Position numbers and translations under genes: made by a program. The notes beneath the pieces were generated by a model, which made no database searches, was not told the DNA's origin, and worked only from the letters and a program-made list of their open reading frames with translations. From the NCBI GenBank assembly GCA_018268545.1, contig JAFDWI010000297.1:1-10547 (forward strand): 10,547 nt of DNA, written 5' to 3'. Positions within the stretch are counted from its first letter, which is position 1, and every line of letters starts with the position of its first letter. Shown here one piece after another: positions 5,432 through 10,547 of the stretch. Origin of the DNA: Actinomycetota bacterium. GTDB lineage: Bacteria; Actinomycetota; Acidimicrobiia; Acidimicrobiales; Iamiaceae.

Positions 5432-7578
5432 GCGGGCGGAGACTGCCGCAACTGGCGTCGATCCCGGTCACCGAACTGCGCGGGATCGGTCCGAAGCATG
5501 CCGCGGCCCTGGCCGAGGCATTCGACATCCACACCGTCGCCGATCTGTTGATGCACTACCCACGCCGCTACGTGGATCGCTCGAACGAACAACGCATCGC
5601 CGACCTGGCGATCGGCGCGGACGCGATGGTGGTCGCGACCGTCAAGCGCATCGCCTCGCGGCGAACCCGGGGACGGCCACCTCGCACGCTCGTCACCGCG
5701 GATGTCACCGACGGTTCGGGCTACCTGAAGGTCACGTTCTTCAACCAGGGATGGCGCGAACGCCAGCTTCCCGAAGGCACCGAATGTGTGCTGTTCGGCA
5801 AGGTCGACGACTTCCGTGGTCGTCCGCAGATGACCAACCCGGTGGTCGACCTCATCGGTGACCGGACCGGGCGGATCATCGCGATGTATCCGCAGTCCGA
5901 AAAGGAACGCCTGACCACCTGGGACATCGCTCGCTGGATGGACGAGGTGCTCGAGCGGGCGGGAACCTTCGCCGAGCCGGTTCCGCCTGCGGTGTTGCGT
6001 CGTTGGAATCTCATCGATCGGACCACGGCGTATCATGACATCCACCGGCCCGAGACGATGGCCGACGTGCAACGTGCCCGTTCGCGTCTGGTCTTCGACG
6101 AACTCCTCCGGATGCAACTGGCGCTGGTGGGCCACAAGCGGAGGCTCGCGACCGAAGCGGTCGGGATCGCCCACGACACCTCCCGGTCGGACGGGACACT
6201 GCTCGCGCGGTTCGCGGGTTCGCTGCCCTTCACGTTGACCCGGGCACAGCAACGGGTGATCCGCGAGATCGACGCCGATCTCTCCTCGCCGGCTCCGATG
6301 CACCGGTTGCTCCAGGGTGACGTCGGCGCCGGGAAGACGCTCGTGGCCGTACACGCGCTCCTGGCTGCGGTCCAAGGCGGGTACCAGGGCGCGCTCATGG
6401 CCCCGACCGAGGTGCTCGCTGAGCAACACCTCGCGGGCGTTTCGCAGCTTGTCTCGCACATCACGATCAACGATCCCGACAGCCTGTTCGGCTCTCGTCC
6501 GGTCATGGTCGCGGTGTTGACGAACCGGGTCGGCGTCGCGGCCCGGCGAGAGATCCTCTCGGGGTTGGCCGACGGTTCGATCGACCTGATCGTCGGGACC
6601 CATGCGCTCATCCAGGATGCGGTGACCTTCGCTGCGCTCGGTGTCGTCGTGATCGACGAACAGCACCGCTTCGGCGTCGAGCAACGTGCGGCGCTGCGCG
6701 ACGCCTCCGGTGGCACCGGTGTCACCCCGGACGTCCTCGTGATGACGGCGACGCCGATTCCTCGGACCGCAGCGATGACCGTGTACGGCGATCTGGATGT
6801 CTCCGTGCTCGACGAACTCCCGCCGGGGCGATCCCCGATCGTGACTCGATGGGCCCGCCCGGGAACGCTCGACGAGGTCGATGCGTGGGCTCGGGTCCGT
6901 GCCGAGGTCGCCGCCGGCCGTCAGGGTTACGTCGTGTGTCCGTTGATCACCGAGTCCGACAAGCTCGAGGCCGCATCGGCCGAGGCGACCTTCGACCGGC
7001 TCGTGGCCGACGGGGGAGAGCTCGAAGGCCTGCGGGTCGGGCTGCTCCACGGTCGGCTGAAGGGCCCCGAGCGTGATGCCGTGATGGATGCGTTCCGGTC
7101 CGGTCGGCTCGACGTGATCGTGGCGACGACCGTCATCGAGGTCGGTGTCGACGTGCCGAACGCGACGGTCATGGTGATCCTCGACGCCGACCGCTTCGGG
7201 ATCGCACAACTGCACCAACTCCGGGGCCGGGTCGGTCGGGGTGCCGCGTCCTCGTCGTGTCATCTGGTCGCGGACGCCACGACGCCGGACTCCGAGGCAC
7301 GCCTGCAGGCGCTCGTCTCCTCGACCGATGGTTTCGCCCTGGCCGAGATCGACCTCGACCTGCGGGGCGAGGGGACGCTGATGGGAACGCGTCAGACCGG
7401 CCGGAACGATTTGCGGCTCGCGTCGTTGCGGCGGGATCGTGACTGGGTGCTGCGTGCGCGCGACGTCGCCGAGCGGCTCCTCGATGCCGATCCGAGTCTT
7501 GCGAACGATCCGGTGCTGGCCGAGGAGGTCCACGCGATGCTCGGCGTCGACGCGACCGAGTCGTTGTTCAAGAGCTGA
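5428..7578 (+). CDS. recG: ATP-dependent DNA helicase RecG
   Basis: RecG is a superfamily 2 double-strand DNA translocase that remodels stalled replication forks and branched recombination intermediates. The 716-residue length is close to the family norm. The N-terminal wedge/OB-fold domain begins LRGIGPKHAAALAEAF with LMHYPRRYVDRS. Helicase motifs follow in order: Walker A GDVGAGKT (297-304), APTEVLAEQH, DEQHRFGVEQR (DEQH at 410-413), TATPIPRT (440-447), the TVIEVGVDVPNA block, and motif VI QLRGRVGRG (597-605), then the C-terminal DLDLRGEGTLMGTRQ element. All motifs are intact. The GTG at 5428 is preceded in frame by a stop at 5398 and is the only start that gives the full N-terminus. It overlaps the stop of a short upstream frame. 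The SAM methyltransferase gene follows 29 bases later and is probably co-transcribed. Confidence 0.97.
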   Translation: MSGRRLPQLASIPVTELRGIGPKHAAALAEAFDIHTVADLLMHYPRRYVDRSNEQRIADLAIGADAMVVATVKRIASRRTRGRPPRTLVTADVTDGSGYLKVTFFNQGWRERQLPEGTECVLFGKVDDFRGRPQMTNPVVDLIGDRTGRIIAMYPQSEKERLTTWDIARWMDEVLERAGTFAEPVPPAVLRRWNLIDRTTAYHDIHRPETMADVQRARSRLVFDELLRMQLALVGHKRRLATEAVGIAHDTSRSDGTLLARFAGSLPFTLTRAQQRVIREIDADLSSPAPMHRLLQGDVGAGKTLVAVHALLAAVQGGYQGALMAPTEVLAEQHLAGVSQLVSHITINDPDSLFGSRPVMVAVLTNRVGVAARREILSGLADGSIDLIVGTHALIQDAVTFAALGVVVIDEQHRFGVEQRAALRDASGGTGVTPDVLVMTATPIPRTAAMTVYGDLDVSVLDELPPGRSPIVTRWARPGTLDEVDAWARVRAEVAAGRQGYVVCPLITESDKLEAASAEATFDRLVADGGELEGLRVGLLHGRLKGPERDAVMDAFRSGRLDVIVATTVIEVGVDVPNATVMVILDADRFGIAQLHQLRGRVGRGAASSSCHLVADATTPDSEARLQALVSSTDGFALAEIDLDLRGEGTLMGTRQTGRNDLRLASLRRDRDWVLRARDVAERLLDADPSLANDPVLAEEVHAMLGVDATESLFKS

Positions 7579-7595
7579 CCTGAACCGAGCTGACC

Positions 7596-7601
7596 GAGGA
7601 G
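7596..7601 (+). promoter_or_regulatory. Ribosome binding site deciding the methyltransferase start
   Basis: GAGGAG lies 3 bases before ATG 7605 and 6 bases before ATG 7608. The two ATGs are adjacent and in frame. The spacing favours 7608. It is the clearest ribosome binding site among the plus-strand genes here, which otherwise mostly lack one. Confidence 0.6.
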
Positions 7602-7607
7602 TCGATG

Positions 7608-8240
7608 ATGGCCGACGCGAACCACTGGAACGAGCGCTACGACACGATCGGTTCGACGCAGGTTTCGTGGTTCGAGACCGATCCCGTCGTGTCGCTCGAG
7701 TTGTTCGATCTCATCGGGGTGTCGCCGGAGGATCCGGTGATCGACATCGGTGGGGGCGCATCGGTCCTCGTCGATGCGCTGATCGCACGTGGGCATCGTG
7801 ACGTGACCGTGCTCGACGTCGCGGACCGCGCCCTGGCCGTCGCGCGGGCCCGTATCGGCGCGACGACGGCCGTCGAGTGGGTGGCCGCGGATCTGCTCGA
7901 TTGGCGACCCGATCGGCGCCGACGGGTCTGGCACGATCGCGCCGTGATGCACTTCCTCGTGGAGGACACCGACCTGGACCGTTACGTGGATCGTCTGCAG
8001 GCCGCCGTCGAGCCCGATGGCTTCGTCGTCGTGGGTGTGTTCGCCGAGGACGGACCCGAGACGTGCTCGGCGCTCCCGGTCCGGCGTTGGAGCATCGCCG
8101 ATCTGACAGCGTTCCTGGCCGACGAGGTCGGCGTTGACGTCATCGAGTCGCGTCGACACGTGCACCACACCCCGGCAGGCCACCCCCAGCCGTTCACGTG
8201 GGTCGCGGGCCGCCGCACCGGCTCGCGAGCTTCGCTGTGA
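7608..8240 (+). CDS. Class I SAM-dependent methyltransferase
   Basis: This is a 210-residue single-domain class I (Rossmann-fold) methyltransferase. The N-terminus HWNERYDTIGSTQVSWFETDP (from residue 6) is typical of small SAM methyltransferases that open with HW-x-E-x-Y. Motif I is VIDIGGGASVLVDAL (44-58), motif II is VTVLDVADRAL, and the acidic AADLLDW segment likely contacts the adenine. WHDRAVMHFL (108-117) matches the motif IV region, and ESRRHVHHTPAG...QPFTWV closes the fold. The substrate cannot be inferred; close relatives are annotated only as generic methyltransferases. It lacks an NPPY motif, so it is neither RsmD nor an amino-methylating DNA enzyme. In many genomes rsmD follows recG; this unrelated methyltransferase takes that place. 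ATG 7608 is chosen over 7605 on ribosome binding site spacing. Confidence 0.85.
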   Translation: MADANHWNERYDTIGSTQVSWFETDPVVSLELFDLIGVSPEDPVIDIGGGASVLVDALIARGHRDVTVLDVADRALAVARARIGATTAVEWVAADLLDWRPDRRRRVWHDRAVMHFLVEDTDLDRYVDRLQAAVEPDGFVVVGVFAEDGPETCSALPVRRWSIADLTAFLADEVGVDVIESRRHVHHTPAGHPQPFTWVAGRRTGSRASL

Positions 8241-8241
8241 G

Positions 8242-8255
8242 GCCACGACCGTGGC
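8242..8255 (+). terminator. Weak hairpin after the methyltransferase gene
   Basis: GCCAC (8242-8246) and GTGGC (8251-8255) pair perfectly around a 4-base loop, starting 2 bases after the stop codon. It may help end the recG transcript before the restriction-modification operon. The stem is short and no T-run follows, so it is only a candidate. Confidence 0.25.
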
Positions 8256-8259
8256 GCAC

Positions 8260-8273
8260 GGCCCGGGGCCCGG
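8260..8273 (+). repeat. Tandem 7-bp repeat GGCCCGG x2
   Basis: GGCCCGG occurs twice back to back in the 129-base gap between the methyltransferase and the restriction-modification operon. It is very GC-rich and can fold on itself (GGCC arms), so it may add to the candidate terminator just before it. It has no other assigned role. Confidence 0.35.
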
Positions 8274-8340
8274 ACCACTGCCGATGCACGCCAGGTCCTG
8301 ATCTTTCGGGGCGACTGGCCCAGACGCCATCCCCTGTCGT

Positions 8341-8354
8341 CGAACGCGTGTTCG
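8341..8354. promoter_or_regulatory. LexA (SOS) box upstream of the restriction-modification operon
   Basis: CGAACGCGTGTTCG is a palindrome with perfect 5-base arms, CGAAC and GTTCG, around GCGT. It fits the Gram-positive/actinobacterial LexA consensus CGAAC-RNRY-GTTYG at every position. It ends 2 bases before the TAGGGT -10-like box and 15 bases before the GTG of the DNA methyltransferase, so bound LexA would block RNA polymerase. I found no second GAAC-N4-GTTC site by eye elsewhere in the window. Binding itself is inferred. Confidence 0.75.
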
Positions 8355-8356
8355 TG

Positions 8357-8362
8357 TAGGGT
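8357..8362 (+). promoter_or_regulatory. -10-like box of the restriction-modification operon
   Basis: TAGGGT ends 7 bases before the GTG at 8370, close to the 8-base spacing seen at other genes here. A poor -35 candidate, CTGTCG (8334-8339), gives 17-base spacing. The LexA box fills most of the spacer. The overlapping GGGTGGA could alternatively act as a ribosome binding site for the same GTG, in which case the transcript starts further upstream. Confidence 0.45.
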
Positions 8363-8369
8363 GGATGTC

Positions 8370-10070
8370 GTGCCTCTCGTCGGTCAGCGATCATTGTTCG
8401 AGAGCCCGATGGTCATTTCCGACCTGGTCGACGATCCGACCCCGTATCACGGTGAGGTGTTCACCCGTCGGTGGATTGTGGAGTTGATCCTCGATCTGGT
8501 CGGATACACCGCCGATCGCGACCTCGCCGGCAGTGTGCTCGTCGAGCCATCGTGTGGTGCGGGAGCGTTCCTCGTGCCGGTCGTCGAGCGACTCGTTGCA
8601 TCGGCGGTCGCCCATGGCCACGACTTCGGCTCGCTGCGAGCAGCGATCCGGGCCTTCGACCTTGTCGACACGAATGCCATCCGGTCCCGCGAAGCGGTCG
8701 CCACGACACTCGTCGGCCTCGGGGTCGACCTGGACGTGGCCATGACCCTCGCCGACACCTGGGTCATCGAGGGAGACTTTCTCCGTCACGGACACGTGGA
8801 TGGGACTGCGGACTTCGTGGTCGGCAATCCTCCCTACATCCGCTTGGAGGACGTACCGCGCGCGACGATGGACGACTACCGACGGATCTGCAGGACGATG
8901 CGAGGTCGAGCGGACATCTACGTCGGGTTCATCGAACGAGGCCTTCAACTCCTCAATCCCGATGGGGTCCTCGGGTTCATCTGCGCAGACCGATGGATGC
9001 GAAATCAATACGGTGCTGATCTCCGCGAACTGGTCGCTGCCGAGTACGCCGTCGACACCGTCATCGCCATGCACGATGTCGACGCGTTCGAAGACGCCGT
9101 GTCCGCGTATCCGGCGATCACGGTGTTCCGAAAGGCCCGACAGCGAACGGCCGTGGCCGCCGATGCGCGCTCGACCTTCGACGAACAAGCAGGGTCCCGG
9201 CTCACCTCGTGGATTCGACACGGGAGTCATGGATCGCTCGACGAGGGTTCGTTCGAGGCAACGCGGGTCAACGGGTGGTTCACGGGGCGTGACCTGTGGC
9301 CCGCCGGGTCGCCTGGTCAACTCGCGCTCATCGCCGATCTCGAGTCGCGGTTCGCTCCACTGGAGAGCACTGCCACGGGCACTCGCGTCGGCATCGGGGT
9401 CGCGACCGGGTGCGATGACGTCTACATCACGAACAACGCCGACATCGTCGAGCATGATCGACTCCTTCCCGTGCTTCGGGCGCAGGACATTGCCACCGGT
9501 ATGACGAGGTGGTCGGGCGACTATCTCGTGAATCCATGGGATGGAGGCCGTCTGGTCGACCTTGGCTCGTACCCGCGGCTCGCCGCCTATCTCGAAGACA
9601 ATCAGCGACGGCTACGTGGTCGACACATCGCGAAGAAGCGACCGACGGCGTGGTACCGAACAATCGATCGTGTCAGCGAGGGCCTCACCGAACGACCGAA
9701 ACTCTTGCTACCCGACATCAAGGCGGCGGCGCACCCCGTACTCGATGCGGGGGGGCACTACCCGCACCACAACCTCTACTACGTCATCTCCGACGCGTGG
9801 GATCTTGAGGTCCTCGGTGGGATTCTGCTCTCGGACGTTGCGAATCTGTTCGTCGGCACCTACTGCGTGAAGATGCGCGGTGGCACCTATCGCTTCCAGG
9901 CGCAGTACATCCGGCGGATCCGCGTCCCCGACCCGGGTTCGATCGACCGTCGCGACCGTCGGGCGCTGGTCGAAGCTTTTCGGATGCGGGACGCGAAGCG
10001 CGCGACGGCCATTGCCGAGCGGGTCTACGGGATCACCGAAATTGCTCGGTGTGCTCGCGAGACTGCGTGA
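8370..10070 (+). CDS. Type II N6-adenine DNA methyltransferase, PaeR7I/XhoI-like (predicted site CTCGAG)
   Basis: This is a 566-residue amino-group DNA methyltransferase that would protect host DNA by forming N6-methyladenine. SAM-binding motif I is VEPSCGAGAFL (58-68). The catalytic motif IV is NPPY at 153-156, within DFVVGNPPYIRLEDVP, typical of gamma-type adenine enzymes with an Eco57I-like methylase domain. FICADRWMRNQYG is the motif that follows. The C-terminal target-recognition half contains ERPKLLLPDIKAAAHPV, YPHHNLYYVIS and MRGGTYRFQAQYIRRIRVPDP, blocks shared with M.PaeR7I-type enzymes. No nuclease domain is fused at the N-terminus, consistent with a separate endonuclease gene next door. 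I choose GTG 8370 because it follows the -10-like box; GTG 8361, in frame, is an alternative adding 3 residues. The CTCGAG specificity is inferred from the partner endonuclease family. Confidence 0.9.
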   Translation: MPLVGQRSLFESPMVISDLVDDPTPYHGEVFTRRWIVELILDLVGYTADRDLAGSVLVEPSCGAGAFLVPVVERLVASAVAHGHDFGSLRAAIRAFDLVDTNAIRSREAVATTLVGLGVDLDVAMTLADTWVIEGDFLRHGHVDGTADFVVGNPPYIRLEDVPRATMDDYRRICRTMRGRADIYVGFIERGLQLLNPDGVLGFICADRWMRNQYGADLRELVAAEYAVDTVIAMHDVDAFEDAVSAYPAITVFRKARQRTAVAADARSTFDEQAGSRLTSWIRHGSHGSLDEGSFEATRVNGWFTGRDLWPAGSPGQLALIADLESRFAPLESTATGTRVGIGVATGCDDVYITNNADIVEHDRLLPVLRAQDIATGMTRWSGDYLVNPWDGGRLVDLGSYPRLAAYLEDNQRRLRGRHIAKKRPTAWYRTIDRVSEGLTERPKLLLPDIKAAAHPVLDAGGHYPHHNLYYVISDAWDLEVLGGILLSDVANLFVGTYCVKMRGGTYRFQAQYIRRIRVPDPGSIDRRDRRALVEAFRMRDAKRATAIAERVYGITEIARCARETA

Positions 10071-10071
10071 G

Positions 10072-10547
10072 ATGACCGCGCTCTCGATGCCCGACTACGA
10101 GTCCGACTTCGCCGACGCGGTACGAACGTTCTGGTCGATTCGGCGTTCTCAGCAGGATGCATCGAATGCGGCCGGTCACGGAGACGGCGGAACGAGCGGG
10201 GCGGTGCGTGCGGGAAAGCACATGGCACCGTTCGAGGGTCTCATTCGAAAGGTGGTGCTCGACACCGGGCTGGAACCGGATCCGTTGCCGCGTGACACCG
10301 TCTATCTTCCGGGTTTCTATCGCGAATCGAAGTCGTGGGACGTGGTACTCCAGTACAAGGGCCATGCGCTCGCGATCGTCGAGGCCAAGTCCCAAGGGTC
10401 GAGTCTCGCAAACAACTTCAACAATCGGGTGGAGGAAGCGATCGGCCAGGCGGCAGACGTTTGGAAGTCCCACGAACGGGGGCTGCTCGTCTCCGGCATC
10501 CGGCCCTGGATCGGGTATCTCATGATCGTCGAAGAAACGACGAAGAC
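10072..10547 (+). CDS. PaeR7I/XhoI-family type II restriction endonuclease (cut by window edge)
   Basis: The first 158 codons of an endonuclease are visible; the frame stays open to the window end. The ATG at 10072 lies one base after the methyltransferase stop, implying coupled expression. The PD-(D/E)xK core is visible: D90 in SWDVVLQYK, then E104 and K106 in IVEAKSQ. It is followed by NNFNNRVEEAIG (114-125) and a PWIGYLMIVEE strand, the arrangement I recall for PaeR7I/XhoI, which cut C^TCGAG. PaeR7I is about 246 residues, so roughly one third is missing. The N-terminal part (MPDYESDFADAVRTFWSIR, then GAVRAGKHMAPFEGLI) also follows that family. Known family members are Mg-dependent homodimers. 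Intactness of the gene cannot be judged from this window. Confidence 0.87.
   Translation, partial: MTALSMPDYESDFADAVRTFWSIRRSQQDASNAAGHGDGGTSGAVRAGKHMAPFEGLIRKVVLDTGLEPDPLPRDTVYLPGFYRESKSWDVVLQYKGHALAIVEAKSQGSSLANNFNNRVEEAIGQAADVWKSHERGLLVSGIRPWIGYLMIVEETTK

Noticed and set aside
4876..7533. An 885-codon open frame on the minus strand opposite recG
   Set aside because: It mirrors the codon bias of recG, has no recognisable domain and is rich in Arg, His, Asp and Gly, as expected for the antisense of a GC-rich gene. Intact recG occupies the other strand.
8221..8230. Palindrome GCTCGCGAGC
   Set aside because: It lies inside the methyltransferase coding region (codons for the C-terminal tail), has no loop for a hairpin and is ordinary for this base composition.
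7608..8240. RsmD, the 16S rRNA methyltransferase expected after recG
   Set aside because: RsmD has an NPPY-type motif; this protein has WHDRAVMHFL instead and a different N-terminus.
8370..10070. Type IIG (fused nuclease and methyltransferase) or BREX PglX
   Set aside because: At 566 residues there is no N-terminal nuclease domain and it is far shorter than PglX. A separate PD-(D/E)xK endonuclease follows directly.

Overview
The window looks like a chromosomal segment of a GC-rich actinobacterium. An Acidimicrobiia-like lineage is my best guess, not a proof. Supporting points are the strong G/C third-position bias, a GTP-type PEP carboxykinase, a DUF2332 protein (a mainly actinobacterial family), and start codons that repeatedly sit one -10 spacing after a TANNNT box, as in leaderless actinobacterial genes. 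No tRNA, rRNA, CRISPR array or insertion sequence is visible. No gene-free stretch exceeds about 130 bases.

Left part (1-1703, minus strand): the first 48 codons of GTP-dependent PEP carboxykinase; ribosomal protein L28 (rpmB) with its own promoter, whose -10 lies inside a perfect inverted repeat; and a 400-residue CpaE/TadZ-like ATPase with an atypical P-loop. A 52-base divergent region (1704-1755) separates the ATPase from the rightward genes. It carries a -10-like box on each strand exactly 8 bases before the start codon.

Middle part (1756-8240, plus strand): a FakA-like DAK2/DegV-type fatty acid kinase overlaps a DUF2332 gene by 4 bases. Then come an NmrA/SDR-type NAD(P)-binding protein with its own -10 box, recG preceded by a possible 13-residue leader peptide whose stop overlaps the recG start, and a small class I SAM methyltransferase with a clear ribosome binding site. 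The order DAK2 gene then recG resembles a common bacterial arrangement, with extra genes inserted. The methyltransferase occupies the place where rsmD often follows recG.

Right part (8241-10547, plus strand): a type II restriction-modification operon of the PaeR7I/XhoI kind. An N6-adenine DNA methyltransferase (NPPY) is followed after one base by a PD-(D/E)xK endonuclease that runs off the window. The predicted recognition site is CTCGAG. The main discovery candidate is the 14-base palindrome CGAACGCGTGTTCG, just upstream of the methyltransferase start and next to its -10-like box. It matches the LexA (SOS) box of Gram-positive bacteria and actinobacteria perfectly. If real, this is a restriction-modification operon under DNA-damage control, located close to recG.
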